From: Alphaproteobacteria bacterium
GTDB lineage: Bacteria; Pseudomonadota; Alphaproteobacteria; Rhodobacterales; Rhodobacteraceae
Direction of reading: 5' to 3'
NCBI GenBank assembly: GCA_030425395.1
Contig: JAUIAS010000004.1
Location: 88,607-152,606, forward strand
DNA length: 64,000 nucleotides
Below are positions 37,081-45,915 of the stretch, piece by piece (within the stretch, counting starts at the first letter, position 1; every line of letters begins with the position of its first letter). Under the pieces are notes generated by a model. The model saw only the letters and a list, made by a program, of their open reading frames with translations. It did no database searches and was not told the origin of the DNA. A program made the translations under genes and the position numbers.

Positions 37081-38262
37081 ATGAAAAAACTGATCGCGGC
37101 AGGAACAACTGCCTTTCTGCTGGCCACAACCGCCAATGCCGAAGAAATCAAGCTGGGCGTGATCTTTGGGTTTACGGGACCGATTGAATCCCTGACCGGA
37201 CCGATGGCGGCGGGCGCGGAACTGGCCATGAAAGAAGTCAGCGACAGCGGTCTTTTGCTGGACGGGGCCACGGTCACGTCCGTGCGCGGTGACTCAACCT
37301 GTATCGATTCGACCGCAGCCACCGCCGCCGCGGAACGGCTTGTCACGTCCGACAAGGTCAACGCCATCGTGGGCGCCGATTGTTCCGGCGTGACAGGTGC
37401 AATCTTGCAAAACGTGGCACGCGCCAACGGCATCGTTATGATTTCCCCATCCGCCACATCCCCGGGTCTGTCGACTGCCGAGGATGACGGCCTGTTCTTC
37501 CGCACCGCACCGTCGGATGCGCGTGAAGGTCAGGTGATGACTGACATATTGATGGAAGAAGGGATCAAATCCGTCGCGCTGACCTACACCAACAATGACT
37601 TTGGCAAGGGTCTGGCTGACAGCTTCAAGAACGCGTTCGAAGCCGCGGGCGGTGAAATCACGGTCAATATTTCCCATGAGGACGGCAAGGCGGATTACTC
37701 GGCCGAAGTCGCGACGCTTGCCTCGGCGGGCGGGGATATCCTTGTCGTTGCTGGTTATCTCGATCAGGGCGGACGCGGCATCATCGAAGGGTCGCTTGAT
37801 ACTGGCGCATGGGATCGCTTTGTTCTGCCCGGTGGCATGATCGGCGATAACATCCTGACCATCGGTGACGATCTGAACGGATCCTTCGGACAGGTCGCGG
37901 GCACCGACAGCCCCGGTTCGGCGATCTATTCGGAAATCGCAGAGGCCAACGGCTTTGACGGCACGTCGCCGTTCACGCCGGAATCCTATGATGCGGCGGC
38001 CCTTTTGATGCTTGCAATGCAGGCCGCGGGATCGTCCGAAAGCGCAATGCTCAAGGACAAGGTGTTCGAAGTGGCCAACGCGCCGGGTGAAAAGATCTAT
38101 CCCGGAGAATTGGCAAAGGCGTTGCAGATACTCAAGGACGGTGGCGATGTCGATTATGTCGGAGCATCGGCGGTCGAGATGATCGGCAATGGCGAAAGCG
38201 CCGGAAACTATCGTCAGGTAATCGTCAAGGACGGCAAGTTTGAAACCGTTCAGTACCGGTGA
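37081..38262 (+). CDS. ABC transporter substrate-binding protein, branched-chain amino-acid type (no permease nearby)
   Basis: A 393-residue periplasmic binding protein with a signal peptide (MKKLIAAGTTAFLLATTANA), then the type I periplasmic fold from EEIKLGVIFGFTGPIESLTGPMAAGAELAMKEV. SATSPGLS and ALTYTNNDFGKGLADSF are typical of the LivJ/LivK group. Two cysteines (in STCID and DCSGV) could form the usual disulfide. GGGAGAA is the ribosome binding site. No LivH, LivM, LivG or LivF gene is adjacent, and a terminator follows, so it must work with a permease encoded elsewhere. Its place next to glk and the ED genes is not explained. Confidence 0.9.
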   Translation: MKKLIAAGTTAFLLATTANAEEIKLGVIFGFTGPIESLTGPMAAGAELAMKEVSDSGLLLDGATVTSVRGDSTCIDSTAATAAAERLVTSDKVNAIVGADCSGVTGAILQNVARANGIVMISPSATSPGLSTAEDDGLFFRTAPSDAREGQVMTDILMEEGIKSVALTYTNNDFGKGLADSFKNAFEAAGGEITVNISHEDGKADYSAEVATLASAGGDILVVAGYLDQGGRGIIEGSLDTGAWDRFVLPGGMIGDNILTIGDDLNGSFGQVAGTDSPGSAIYSEIAEANGFDGTSPFTPESYDAAALLMLAMQAAGSSESAMLKDKVFEVANAPGEKIYPGELAKALQILKDGGDVDYVGASAVEMIGNGESAGNYRQVIVKDGKFETVQYR

Positions 38263-38282
38263 TCAACACTGATTGAAACGAC

Positions 38283-38313
38283 GGCCTCCGGGGATAGCCC
38301 CGGGGGCCTTTTT
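38283..38313 (+). terminator. Rho-independent terminator of the binding-protein gene
   Basis: GGCCTCCGGGG (38283-38293) pairs with CCCCGGGGGCC (38298-38308) with a single wobble pair, then a run of five T. It lies 20 bases past the stop. Confidence 0.9.
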
Positions 38314-38334
38314 CTTGGCAGAAAGGGCGGGACG

Positions 38335-39069
38335 ATGACTGGCAGGATTGCGGTCGTGACGGGGGCTGCGGGTGGCATGGGCCGTGCAATTTCGCGCAAG
38401 CTGGTGCAGAGCGGATTGACCGTTGTGGGGCTGGATATCGACGCGGACAGGCTGGCGGCTACGGGCGATGGGCTGGGGGATGCCTTTGTCGCGCGGATTG
38501 CCGACCTGACTGATGAGACGGCGGTGAACCGGGCCTTTGATGACATCGCGCGCGATCAGGGCGGTGTGGATGCACTGGTCAACAACGCGGGCACCTGCTT
38601 TATGTCCGATTTTCCCGACATTCCGGCGGATGAATTCAATCGTCAGATGGCGATCAATTTCTCGTCCGCATTCTATTGCTGTCAGGCGGCGATCAAGCTG
38701 ATGGCGGGGCGCGAAGGGGTGCGCAAGATCGTCAATATCTCATCCAACGGGGCATATAACTTTGATGTTTTCGACCCGCCGCATTACCGCGCGTCCAAGG
38801 CCGCGATGGACACCCTGACCAAGGATCTGGCACGCCGCTATGCCAGCGACCGGATCGCCGTGAATTCGATCGCGCCGGCGATGACCGAAACACCGCTTTT
38901 CGGTGTTCTGAGCGACGACGTGCTGCAAAAGGCCATTTCCGCAATGCCCCACGGGCGCGCGATGCAGGCCGATGAGATCGCCGCATGGGTGGATTTCCTG
39001 ATTTCACCCGCCGGAGATATCAGCAGCGGCAATGTCATTATTCTAAACCAAGGGCGGGATGTGCGCTAG
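38335..39069 (+). CDS. Short-chain dehydrogenase/reductase
   Basis: A 244-residue classical SDR: cofactor motif TGAAGGMGRA (about residues 8-17), NNAGT near 82-86, catalytic Ser in VNISSNGAYN, and Y-x-x-x-K as HYRASKAAMD. The acidic residue after beta-2 (GLDIDAD) favours NAD(H). The C-terminal substrate region does not point to one substrate; 3-oxoacyl- or sugar/polyol-type activities are equally possible. It stands between a terminator and a convergent MBL hydrolase whose stop codon overlaps its own (39066-39069). Confidence 0.88.
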   Translation: MTGRIAVVTGAAGGMGRAISRKLVQSGLTVVGLDIDADRLAATGDGLGDAFVARIADLTDETAVNRAFDDIARDQGGVDALVNNAGTCFMSDFPDIPADEFNRQMAINFSSAFYCCQAAIKLMAGREGVRKIVNISSNGAYNFDVFDPPHYRASKAAMDTLTKDLARRYASDRIAVNSIAPAMTETPLFGVLSDDVLQKAISAMPHGRAMQADEIAAWVDFLISPAGDISSGNVIILNQGRDVR

Positions 39070-39824
39070 GAATACCCCTTTGGGGCTTTGCGCAGGGTGG
39101 GCCATTGCTCGGGCGAATGTCCATAGATGACAAAGGCTTCCGTCGCCTCCGCCGCCGCCATCAACCGCGCGGCGCTGGAGCGGGCTTGCGGTTCGTCCCA
39201 CGATCCTGCGAATTTTTCGTCGATTTCCGCGGGGCGCGAAATGGCATCCCCAGTCAGCAGGACCTTGCCCGTTTCCGGCAGGTCGACCATCAGGGCCAAC
39301 TGGCCCGGCGCGTGGCCCGGCACATCAAAAATATCAAGGCCTGGGCCAAGGGCGGTATCGCCGTGCACCAGAAGATAGGTTTGATCGGGCCAGTCCAACG
39401 GTTGAACCTGTCCCCAATAGAGCGGGCGCGGCAGGGCGCGTTCGATGGCCGATATGAGAATCGGCGCGTCAGGAAAATCATGAAGGCCGCCAACGTGATC
39501 AATATGGGTGTGCGTCACGATATGCAGGCAGATATCCTGTGCGCCCAATCCCAGAGTGGCCAGTTGCGCCGCGGGCAGGTTTTTGGGGCCGCATTCCAGC
39601 ACCTCGCCAAATTCATAAAGCCGGTCTTCTTGCGTGGCGGCGGCGGTGTCATGAGCGTATTTCGCCGGAAACCCGGTATCCACAAGGATGTTTTCGCCCG
39701 CATCCGTCTGGATCAGATAACCACAGATGCCGATGATGCGGCCATTGGCGTGCACCCGGAACAACCCGTAATCCAGCACGAAAAGCGCCACCGGACGCCC
39801 TTTGACAAATCCGTGTGCCTGCAT
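39066..39824 (-). CDS. Metallo-beta-lactamase-fold hydrolase
   Basis: A 252-residue MBL-fold protein. The zinc site H105-x-H107-x-D109-H110 (VTHTHIDHVGG) is complete; FDVPGHAPGQLAL holds the next His, and LLTGDAI and YGHSPEQW supply the remaining ligands. Size and layout are near the N-acyl-homoserine lactonase/AttM branch, but that branch is mixed and activity cannot be assigned. The start at 39824 has AAGGAGAGG upstream. It is divergent from the aminotransferase at 39868 with only 43 bases between, so the promoters must overlap. Confidence 0.85.
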   Translation of the reverse strand: MQAHGFVKGRPVALFVLDYGLFRVHANGRIIGICGYLIQTDAGENILVDTGFPAKYAHDTAAATQEDRLYEFGEVLECGPKNLPAAQLATLGLGAQDICLHIVTHTHIDHVGGLHDFPDAPILISAIERALPRPLYWGQVQPLDWPDQTYLLVHGDTALGPGLDIFDVPGHAPGQLALMVDLPETGKVLLTGDAISRPAEIDEKFAGSWDEPQARSSAARLMAAAEATEAFVIYGHSPEQWPTLRKAPKGYS

Positions 39825-39867
39825 CACACCTCTCCTTATCACAGGTGGCGAGCATCGCGGGGCGGGC

Positions 39868-41007
39868 ATGAAAGTCAAGATACACACCCTGTTCCAGTAT
39901 CTGCTGGACACGACCGAAGCCGAACCGGAAGCCTTTATCGGGTTCTCGTTGGCACCCTCGCCCAAGCTTGGTGATTTTCTGGATGCGCTGGACCCTGATC
40001 TGTCTTTGGACTGGAACCAAAAGTCTTTTCGCGGATTGCCTGCCCTGCGTGAACGGGTGATCGAACAGGCGGGATTGGACGGACGCTGCGCCGCGGATGA
40101 CGTGTTGATCACGGCAGGGGCCGCCGAGGCGAATTACCTTGCTTTCATGCAGTTGGTGCAACCGGGCGATGAGGTTGTTGTGGAACGCCCCGGCTGGCCT
40201 CAGGCCGAGGTCTTGGCGCAAGCGGTTGGGGCCACGGTGCGCGTTATCGACCGCGATGAATCAGCGGGTTGGGCTTTGCCTTTCGATGCGTTGGAGGCCG
40301 CGGTCAACGACCGGACGCGCCTGATCTTTCTGACCAACCCGAACAACCCCACCGGACGCCTGATGACCGAGGCCGAGTTGTACCGACTTGTGCACATCGC
40401 CGAACGGGTCGGGGCTTGGCTGCTGGTTGATGAGGTTTATGCCGGGCTGGAATGGTCCGGCCAACGCGCCCCGTCGATTGCCGGGATGTATGATCGGGGC
40501 ATTACCACCGGCAGCGTGTCCAAGGCGTTGGGCCTGCAAGGGCTGCGCACCGGTTGGCTGATCTGTCGCGATGCGGATCTGGTTTGGGATGCGATCATTC
40601 TGCGCGAAAACAGTTCGGAGATCATGAATATCATGGGCGAGGTGATGGCCGAGATCGCCTTGCGCCCAGATCGCCTGCGTCCGGCGCTGGAGGCTGCGCG
40701 CAAGGTGGGGCGCGACAATCTTGAGGTGTTGGACAACTTTGTCGCCGCGCATCCGCAGATTGACTGGCACCGCCCCGAGGCCGGGTTGATCGGGTTGGCG
40801 CGGCTGGACAAGGACAGGGTCGGCGGGATGGATGGCGATGCCTTTGCGCGCCGTTTGCTGGCCGATCCCTACCGAGTGTTCTTGCTGCCGGGAAGCTCCT
40901 ACGGAATGCCGGATCACATCCGGTTGGGTGTGGGTGGCGGTGCCGAGGCGCGGCTTGATCTGGGCTTGGAACGCATGAGCGCGCTGCTCAACGGCTTCGA
41001 TCTGTAG
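39868..41007 (+). CDS. Class I/II pyridoxal-phosphate aminotransferase
   Basis: A 379-residue fold-type I PLP enzyme. ITAGAAEANYLA (about 81-92) binds the phosphate, FLTNPNNPTGR (about 154-164) and LLVDEVYAGLEW (about 185-196) bind the ring, and K219 in TGSVSKALGLQGLRTGW is the Schiff-base lysine. Late in the chain GMPDHIRLGVG carries the Arg that binds the substrate carboxylate. It could be an aminotransferase or a capreomycidine/lyase-type enzyme of the same fold. It lies 76 bases before the kynureninase-like gene, on the same strand and with no terminator between, so it may belong to that catabolic unit. Confidence 0.88.
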   Translation: MKVKIHTLFQYLLDTTEAEPEAFIGFSLAPSPKLGDFLDALDPDLSLDWNQKSFRGLPALRERVIEQAGLDGRCAADDVLITAGAAEANYLAFMQLVQPGDEVVVERPGWPQAEVLAQAVGATVRVIDRDESAGWALPFDALEAAVNDRTRLIFLTNPNNPTGRLMTEAELYRLVHIAERVGAWLLVDEVYAGLEWSGQRAPSIAGMYDRGITTGSVSKALGLQGLRTGWLICRDADLVWDAIILRENSSEIMNIMGEVMAEIALRPDRLRPALEAARKVGRDNLEVLDNFVAAHPQIDWHRPEAGLIGLARLDKDRVGGMDGDAFARRLLADPYRVFLLPGSSYGMPDHIRLGVGGGAEARLDLGLERMSALLNGFDL

Positions 41008-41083
41008 GGCCGCAAAGCCCGGGACACGCGGACCATGGACGCCTCCGGATCGCTGGTCTAGGCTTGGCCGGACATCAAAGGAT

Positions 41084-43102
41084 ATGAGCCTGAATATGCT
41101 GACCAATTCCAATCATTCGGGATATTTCCTGTATCACTCAATCGGGATGTATCCCGGCAAGGAACAGGACATGGCCGACGCAACGGCCGAATTCGCAAAT
41201 ATCTGGGCCGCGCCCAATGACAAGCAATGGGGCTATGTCCTGCTCAAACGGCAGGATTTCATTGACTACTGGCGGCGCATCATCAACGTGCCCAAGGGAT
41301 CGGCCACCACCTGCGAAAGCGTGACCGACGGCGTGCACAAACTGATGCGGTCGCTGCCTGACGGGATGCTGCGCGGCAAACGTGTTCTGATCGCCGAAGA
41401 CTGCTTTCCTTCGCTGCACTTTCTGCTGACCGGACTGGCCCCCAAGATGGGCTTTACCCTCGATACCGTGCCGCGCGCCGAGGGCAAGCCCTGGGTCGAA
41501 AGCGATGATTTCATCGCACGCTGGGGCAGGGACGTGGGATTGGCGCTGCTGACATGGGTGACATCCACAGCATCTTCGCGTGTCGATCTGGAACCGCTTG
41601 TCGCCCATGGTCGCGACATGGGCAGCATGATCGGCGTGGATATCACACAGGCCGCCGGGCTGATCCCGTTCGATGCGATGAACCCGAAGGTGGATTTCGT
41701 CGTCTCGACCAGCCTCAAGTGGATGTGCGGCACACCGGGGGCTGGGATCCTTTACGTGGACAAATCGCTGGCCCTCGATCTGCAACCCGAAGGCCGTGGA
41801 TGGTTCTCGCAGAATAATCCGTTTTCCTGGGATCTCGACAAGTTCGAGTTTGCCCCCGATATCCGCCGCTTTGATGGGGGCACACCGGGGTCTGTTGCGG
41901 CGCTTGCGTCGTTGCCCGCGTTGCGCTGGCATGCGGGGCAGGATCATGCCGAGATGGCCGCGTGGAACCGCAAGCTGGTGGACCGGATCATCGCGCGGGC
42001 CGATGCGCTTGATCTGCCGCTGCATTCGCCGCGCGATCCCGACCGGCGCGGGGGATCGGTGATGCTGCGCTTTCCCGACAAGGCAGAGGCCGCCGCGACC
42101 GTGGGCGCGCTTGGGGTCGAAGGGTATTCCGTCGATTTTCGCGGGCCGTTGGTGCGGTTGTCGCCCGGAAATGTGACGGGGGCCGAAACCATAGACGCGG
42201 TGTTCGATATTACAGATACGGTGTTGACCCGCCGTCGCCGCCGCTTTGCTGGGCGTGGCGCGCAGGGACATGCCACTGACAAGGGAAAACAGATGTCTTC
42301 ACAAGATCTTCTCGGGTCGCTGGGCGCGATGTTGCTGACCGGTCAAGTCAGGATCGTGGATTGCAGCGCCGTTCTGGGCCCCGATACACCGATCCTGCGT
42401 CTGCCCGAGGATTTTGCGCGCAACACGCCCAAGGTCGAGATTCACAAGATCAGCGAATACGATGCGGACGGGCCATTTTTTGCGTGGAACTGGCTGAAAC
42501 TGGGGGAACACTCGGGCACCCATTTCGATGCCCCGCACCACTGGATTTCCGGTAAGGATTTTGAGGACGGCTATACCGATACTCTGGATGTTCAGCGACT
42601 GGTGGCACCGGTCAACGTGATAGATTGTTCGCGTGACGCCGCCGAGGATCCGGATTTTCTTCTGACGGCGGAACACGTCAAGGCATGGGAAGCGGAACAC
42701 GGGGAAATCAACGCCGGTGAATGGGTTCTCATGCGCACCGACTGGGACAAGCGATCCCACGACGAAGAACTGTTCCTGAATGACGATCCCGATCCGTTCG
42801 AGGACGGATCGCATAGTCCGGGCCCCTCAACGGAGTGTATGGATTACCTGCTGGCCAAGGGAATCGTCGGCTGGGGAACCCAATGCATCGGCACCGACGC
42901 GGGCATGGCGGGCAAGTTCAGTCCGCCCTATCCCGCGCATAACTATCTGCATCGCGACAACTGTTTCGGGCTGGCCTCACTGTGCAATCTGGACCAACTG
43001 CCGCCAAAAGGGGCAATTCTGATGGCGGCACCTCTCAAGATCGAGGACGGCACCGGCTCGCCCATCCGGGCGTTGGCGCTCGTGCCGGGGTCTGATCTCT
43101 AA
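41084..43102 (+). CDS. Kynureninase-like aminotransferase class V joined to a cyclase-family hydrolase (fusion or frameshift)
   Basis: One open frame of 672 codons carries two enzymes. Residues 1 to about 390 are class V PLP fold: GVDITQAAGLIPFDAM, then TSLKWMCGTPGAGILYV with the PLP lysine at about 212, and FDGGTPGSVAALASLPAL, most like kynureninase-type enzymes. Residues 404-672 are a full-length cyclase/KynB-type hydrolase, with zinc motif HSGTHFDAPHH at 476-486. The junction is suspicious: an arginine-rich RRRRRFAGRG stretch reads as Ala/Leu-rich in another frame, an out-of-frame TGA lies at 42277, and AAGGGA precedes an in-frame ATG at 42293. Two separate overlapping genes with one indel, or a real fusion with internal start, are both possible. 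Confidence 0.8.
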   Translation: MSLNMLTNSNHSGYFLYHSIGMYPGKEQDMADATAEFANIWAAPNDKQWGYVLLKRQDFIDYWRRIINVPKGSATTCESVTDGVHKLMRSLPDGMLRGKRVLIAEDCFPSLHFLLTGLAPKMGFTLDTVPRAEGKPWVESDDFIARWGRDVGLALLTWVTSTASSRVDLEPLVAHGRDMGSMIGVDITQAAGLIPFDAMNPKVDFVVSTSLKWMCGTPGAGILYVDKSLALDLQPEGRGWFSQNNPFSWDLDKFEFAPDIRRFDGGTPGSVAALASLPALRWHAGQDHAEMAAWNRKLVDRIIARADALDLPLHSPRDPDRRGGSVMLRFPDKAEAAATVGALGVEGYSVDFRGPLVRLSPGNVTGAETIDAVFDITDTVLTRRRRRFAGRGAQGHATDKGKQMSSQDLLGSLGAMLLTGQVRIVDCSAVLGPDTPILRLPEDFARNTPKVEIHKISEYDADGPFFAWNWLKLGEHSGTHFDAPHHWISGKDFEDGYTDTLDVQRLVAPVNVIDCSRDAAEDPDFLLTAEHVKAWEAEHGEINAGEWVLMRTDWDKRSHDEELFLNDDPDPFEDGSHSPGPSTECMDYLLAKGIVGWGTQCIGTDAGMAGKFSPPYPAHNYLHRDNCFGLASLCNLDQLPPKGAILMAAPLKIEDGTGSPIRALALVPGSDL

Positions 43103-43335
43103 CCTGCTGAATTAGTTATACTAAGTATTCAGGTTCCGCGGCCAGATACCCTTTGGCGGAGCGGGCGGGGCCGTGTCTGTCCTTTGGGCGGACCCAGCGT
43201 TTCGGGCTTTCGCGCGGTGACGTGCGGGAAATTGAGGCAATCGCCTCTTTACGGGGTGAAGCGGATCGGTAAGATTGGTTGCAAGGGCGCGATGTCGACT
43301 TCGACGAGATGCCCAGATCAAACTAGGAGGACGAA
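43103..43335. promoter_or_regulatory. Leader region of the dipeptide-type ABC operon
   Basis: 233 bases before the binding protein. Right after the cyclase stop, AACCTG (43101-43106) and CAGGTT (43131-43136) face each other, enclosing TTAGT-TAT-ACTAA. This AT-rich dyad could be an operator or a weak terminator; TATACT inside it is a candidate -10. AGGAGG at 43326-43331 is the ribosome binding site of the next gene. Confidence 0.4.
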
Positions 43336-44895
43336 ATGCAATTTACAAAACTGCTCGCCGTTTCGGCCATGGCCTTGACGGTTGCCAGCCCTGCGCTGGC
43401 TGAAAACGTTTTGCGATGGACCAGCCAGGGTGACGCCCTGACCATGGACCCGCATTCGCAGAACGAAGGCCCAACCATCGCGATGAACGGCCAGATCTAT
43501 GAATCGCTCGTGACACGCGATGCCGATCTCAACCTTCAGCCGGAACTGGCCGAAAGCTGGGAAGCCGGCCCGGACGGCTGGACATTCAAGCTGCGTCAGG
43601 GTGTGAAATTCCACGACGGTTCCGAATTCAACGCGGAGGACGTCGCGTTTTCGTTCGAACGTGCCAAGCATGAAGCCTCTGACTACAAGGAGCAGGCCAA
43701 GAACGTCACTTCGGTAGAAATCATCGACGATTATACCGTCAAGCTGACCACAGATGGCCCGAACCCGATCCTGCCCAACCAGCTGACGTCGATCTATATG
43801 ATGGACAAGGGGTGGTCCGAGGCGAACAACGTGGTTGCCCCGCAGGACTTCAAGGCCAAGGAAGAAACCTATGCGGTGCGCAATGCAAACGGCACCGGGC
43901 CTTTCACGCTGGTCAGCCGTGCACCTGATGAACTGACGGTTCTGGCGCGGAATGGCGATTGGTGGGGCGAAGGCATGTTCCCCGGCAACATCGACAAGAT
44001 CGAATACCGGCCCATTACCAACGCCGCGACGCGCGTTGCGGCCCTGTTGTCCGGCGAAGTCGACTTTGTTCTCGATCCGCCTCTTCAGGACGTCAAGCGG
44101 ATCGAAGGCTCGGACGGACTGGGCGTCAAGACGGTCGCACAAATCCGTTCGATCTTCTTTGGTATGGATCAGGGCGTGGACAAGCTGCGCAGCTCCAACG
44201 TGGACGGCAACCCGTTCAAGGATGTCCGGGTGCGTGAAGCGTTCAACCTGGCCATCGACAAGGACGCAATCCAGCGTGTTGTTATGGAAGGGCTTTCCTT
44301 CCCGACCGGCATGATCACGCCTCCCGGCGTTCTGGGCAACACGCCCGAAAACGATCCGGCTTACGCTTACGACCCCGAGCGCGCCAAGGCACTCCTGGCC
44401 GAAGCGGGCTACCCCGAAGGGTTCTCGATCCAGCTGGATTGCCCCAACAACCGCTACAACAACGACGAAAAGATCTGTCAGGCGGCTGTAGCCATGCTGG
44501 CGCGGGTCGGTGTCGAGGTGAACCTGGATGCGATCCCGAAGGCGCAGCACTTCCCCAAGATCCAGAAGCGCGAGTCCGACTTCTACATGCTTGGTTGGGG
44601 TGTTCCGACCCTCGACAGCCACTATGTCTTCTCCTACCTGCTGGACGGTGAAGGCTCGTGGAACGCAACCGGCTATAACAACGCGCTGGTGAACGAGACT
44701 ACCGATGCGATCACCACCGAGATCGACATCGCCAAGCGCACGCAAATGATCGAGGATGCATGGACGCAGATCAAGGCCGACATGCCCTATGTGCCGATCC
44801 ATCACCAGGTTCTGGCATGGGGTATCTCTGACAAGGTCGATATCCCGATCTCTGCGGACGATGCCTTCCGCCCGCGTTTTGCTGTGATGAAATAA
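43336..44895 (+). CDS. ABC transporter substrate-binding protein, peptide/nickel family (SBP_bac_5)
   Basis: A 519-residue periplasmic binding protein with signal peptide MQFTKLLAVSAMALTVASPALA, then the family pattern LRWTSQGDALTMDPHSQNEGP, PELAESWEAGPDGWTFKLRQGVKFHDGSEFNAEDVAFSFERA, and GTGPFTL. It binds a dipeptide, oligopeptide or other amine-containing solute. It is first in a four-gene importer (binding protein, two permeases, fused double ATPase). A stable hairpin separates it from the permease genes, which usually keeps binding-protein mRNA in excess. Its position after the kynureninase/cyclase gene suggests that it delivers that pathway's substrate. Confidence 0.95.
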   Translation: MQFTKLLAVSAMALTVASPALAENVLRWTSQGDALTMDPHSQNEGPTIAMNGQIYESLVTRDADLNLQPELAESWEAGPDGWTFKLRQGVKFHDGSEFNAEDVAFSFERAKHEASDYKEQAKNVTSVEIIDDYTVKLTTDGPNPILPNQLTSIYMMDKGWSEANNVVAPQDFKAKEETYAVRNANGTGPFTLVSRAPDELTVLARNGDWWGEGMFPGNIDKIEYRPITNAATRVAALLSGEVDFVLDPPLQDVKRIEGSDGLGVKTVAQIRSIFFGMDQGVDKLRSSNVDGNPFKDVRVREAFNLAIDKDAIQRVVMEGLSFPTGMITPPGVLGNTPENDPAYAYDPERAKALLAEAGYPEGFSIQLDCPNNRYNNDEKICQAAVAMLARVGVEVNLDAIPKAQHFPKIQKRESDFYMLGWGVPTLDSHYVFSYLLDGEGSWNATGYNNALVNETTDAITTEIDIAKRTQMIEDAWTQIKADMPYVPIHHQVLAWGISDKVDIPISADDAFRPRFAVMK

Positions 44896-44902
44896 GCAAA
44901 CA

Positions 44903-44930
44903 GCCGGGGCGGGTTTCGGCCCGCCCTGGC
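44903..44930 (+). terminator. Intercistronic hairpin between binding protein and permease
   Basis: An 11-bp stem (44903-44913 with 44920-44930, one G-U pair) around a 6-base loop, seven bases after the binding-protein stop. There is no T-run. This is the usual arrangement for a partial terminator or mRNA-stabilising hairpin that lowers permease expression relative to the binding protein. Confidence 0.7.
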
Positions 44931-44946
44931 ATTGATTGGCTGTCAT

Positions 44947-45915
44947 ATGTTCTTCTTCATTCTCAAACGGCTCGCGCAATCGGTGCTGGTGATGGCGGTC
45001 GTCTCGGCGGTCAGCTTTTCGCTGTTCAACTTTGTGGGAGATCCGGTCAACAACATGGTCGGGCAGGACGCGACGCGCGAACAGCGCATCGAAATCCGCC
45101 AGCAACTGGGCCTCGATGATCCGATCCTGACGCAATATGCCCGGTTTCTGGGCAATATGGTTCAGGGTGATTTCGGCCTGAGTTATCGAATCAAACGTCC
45201 GGTGGACGAATTGATCCTCGAACGCCTTCCCGCAACGCTTGAGCTGGTCTTTGTCAGCGCGATCATCGCGCTTGTTGTGGGGATTTCTCTCGGGGTCTAC
45301 ACCGGTATCCGGCGTAAATCGTGGATCAGCCGGGTTATCCTTTCGGTGTCTTTGGTGGGGGTCAGTCTGCCCACATTCATCATTGGCATCGCTCTTATTT
45401 ATCTCTTCGCGGTTCACCTGCGATGGCTCCCGTCCTCTGGTCGCAGCGGCACGGTCGAGCTGGGCTGGTGGAAGACTTCATTCCTGAGCGTGGACGGCTG
45501 GCGGGCGATCATCCTTCCGTCGATAACCTTGTCGCTGTTCCAGCTCACCCTGATCCTGCGGCTTGTGCGGGCTGAAATGCTTGAGGTGATGCGCACCGAC
45601 TTCATCAAGTTTGCTCGCGCCCGCGGTCTGGCCGAGCGGGCGATCAATTTCCGCCACGCACTGCGTAACACCCTTGTGCCAGTGATCACCATCATCGGGC
45701 TGAACATCGGGGGGCTGATCGCCTTTTCGGTGATCACCGAGACCGTTTTCCAGTGGCCGGGCACCGGTCTGATGTTCATTCAGGCTGTGGATTTTGTCGA
45801 TGTGCCCATCATGGCGGCTTATCTGGTCTTTGTTGCCCTTCTGTTCGTTCTTATCAATCTGGTCGTCGATATCCTGTATTTTGTCGTCGACCCGCGTATC
45901 CGGCTGGGGGACTAA
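44947..45915 (+). CDS. ABC transporter permease, DppB type
   Basis: A 322-residue inner-membrane permease. MFFFILKRLAQSVLVMAVVSAVSFSLF is the typical N-terminal helix of DppB/OppB proteins, followed by six helices in all. The periplasmic segment contains REQRIEIRQQLGLDDPILTQYARFLGNMVQGDFGLSYR. The coupling (EAA) loop is EVMRTDFIKFARARGLAERAINFRHALRN. The start at 44947 is chosen because the fold begins there, five codons after an alternative ATG. The stop is directly followed by the next permease start without a gap. Confidence 0.95.
   Translation: MFFFILKRLAQSVLVMAVVSAVSFSLFNFVGDPVNNMVGQDATREQRIEIRQQLGLDDPILTQYARFLGNMVQGDFGLSYRIKRPVDELILERLPATLELVFVSAIIALVVGISLGVYTGIRRKSWISRVILSVSLVGVSLPTFIIGIALIYLFAVHLRWLPSSGRSGTVELGWWKTSFLSVDGWRAIILPSITLSLFQLTLILRLVRAEMLEVMRTDFIKFARARGLAERAINFRHALRNTLVPVITIIGLNIGGLIAFSVITETVFQWPGTGLMFIQAVDFVDVPIMAAYLVFVALLFVLINLVVDILYFVVDPRIRLGD

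Noticed and set aside
39066..39824. Calling the MBL-fold protein an AHL lactonase linked to the LuxR-type gene
   Set aside because: The HxHxDH motif is shared by many MBL hydrolases, the gene is 30 kb from the regulator, and no specificity residues can be judged by eye.
43318..45417. A 699-codon open frame on the minus strand
   Set aside because: Antisense to the ABC binding protein and permease; no recognisable motif and composition typical of a shadow frame.
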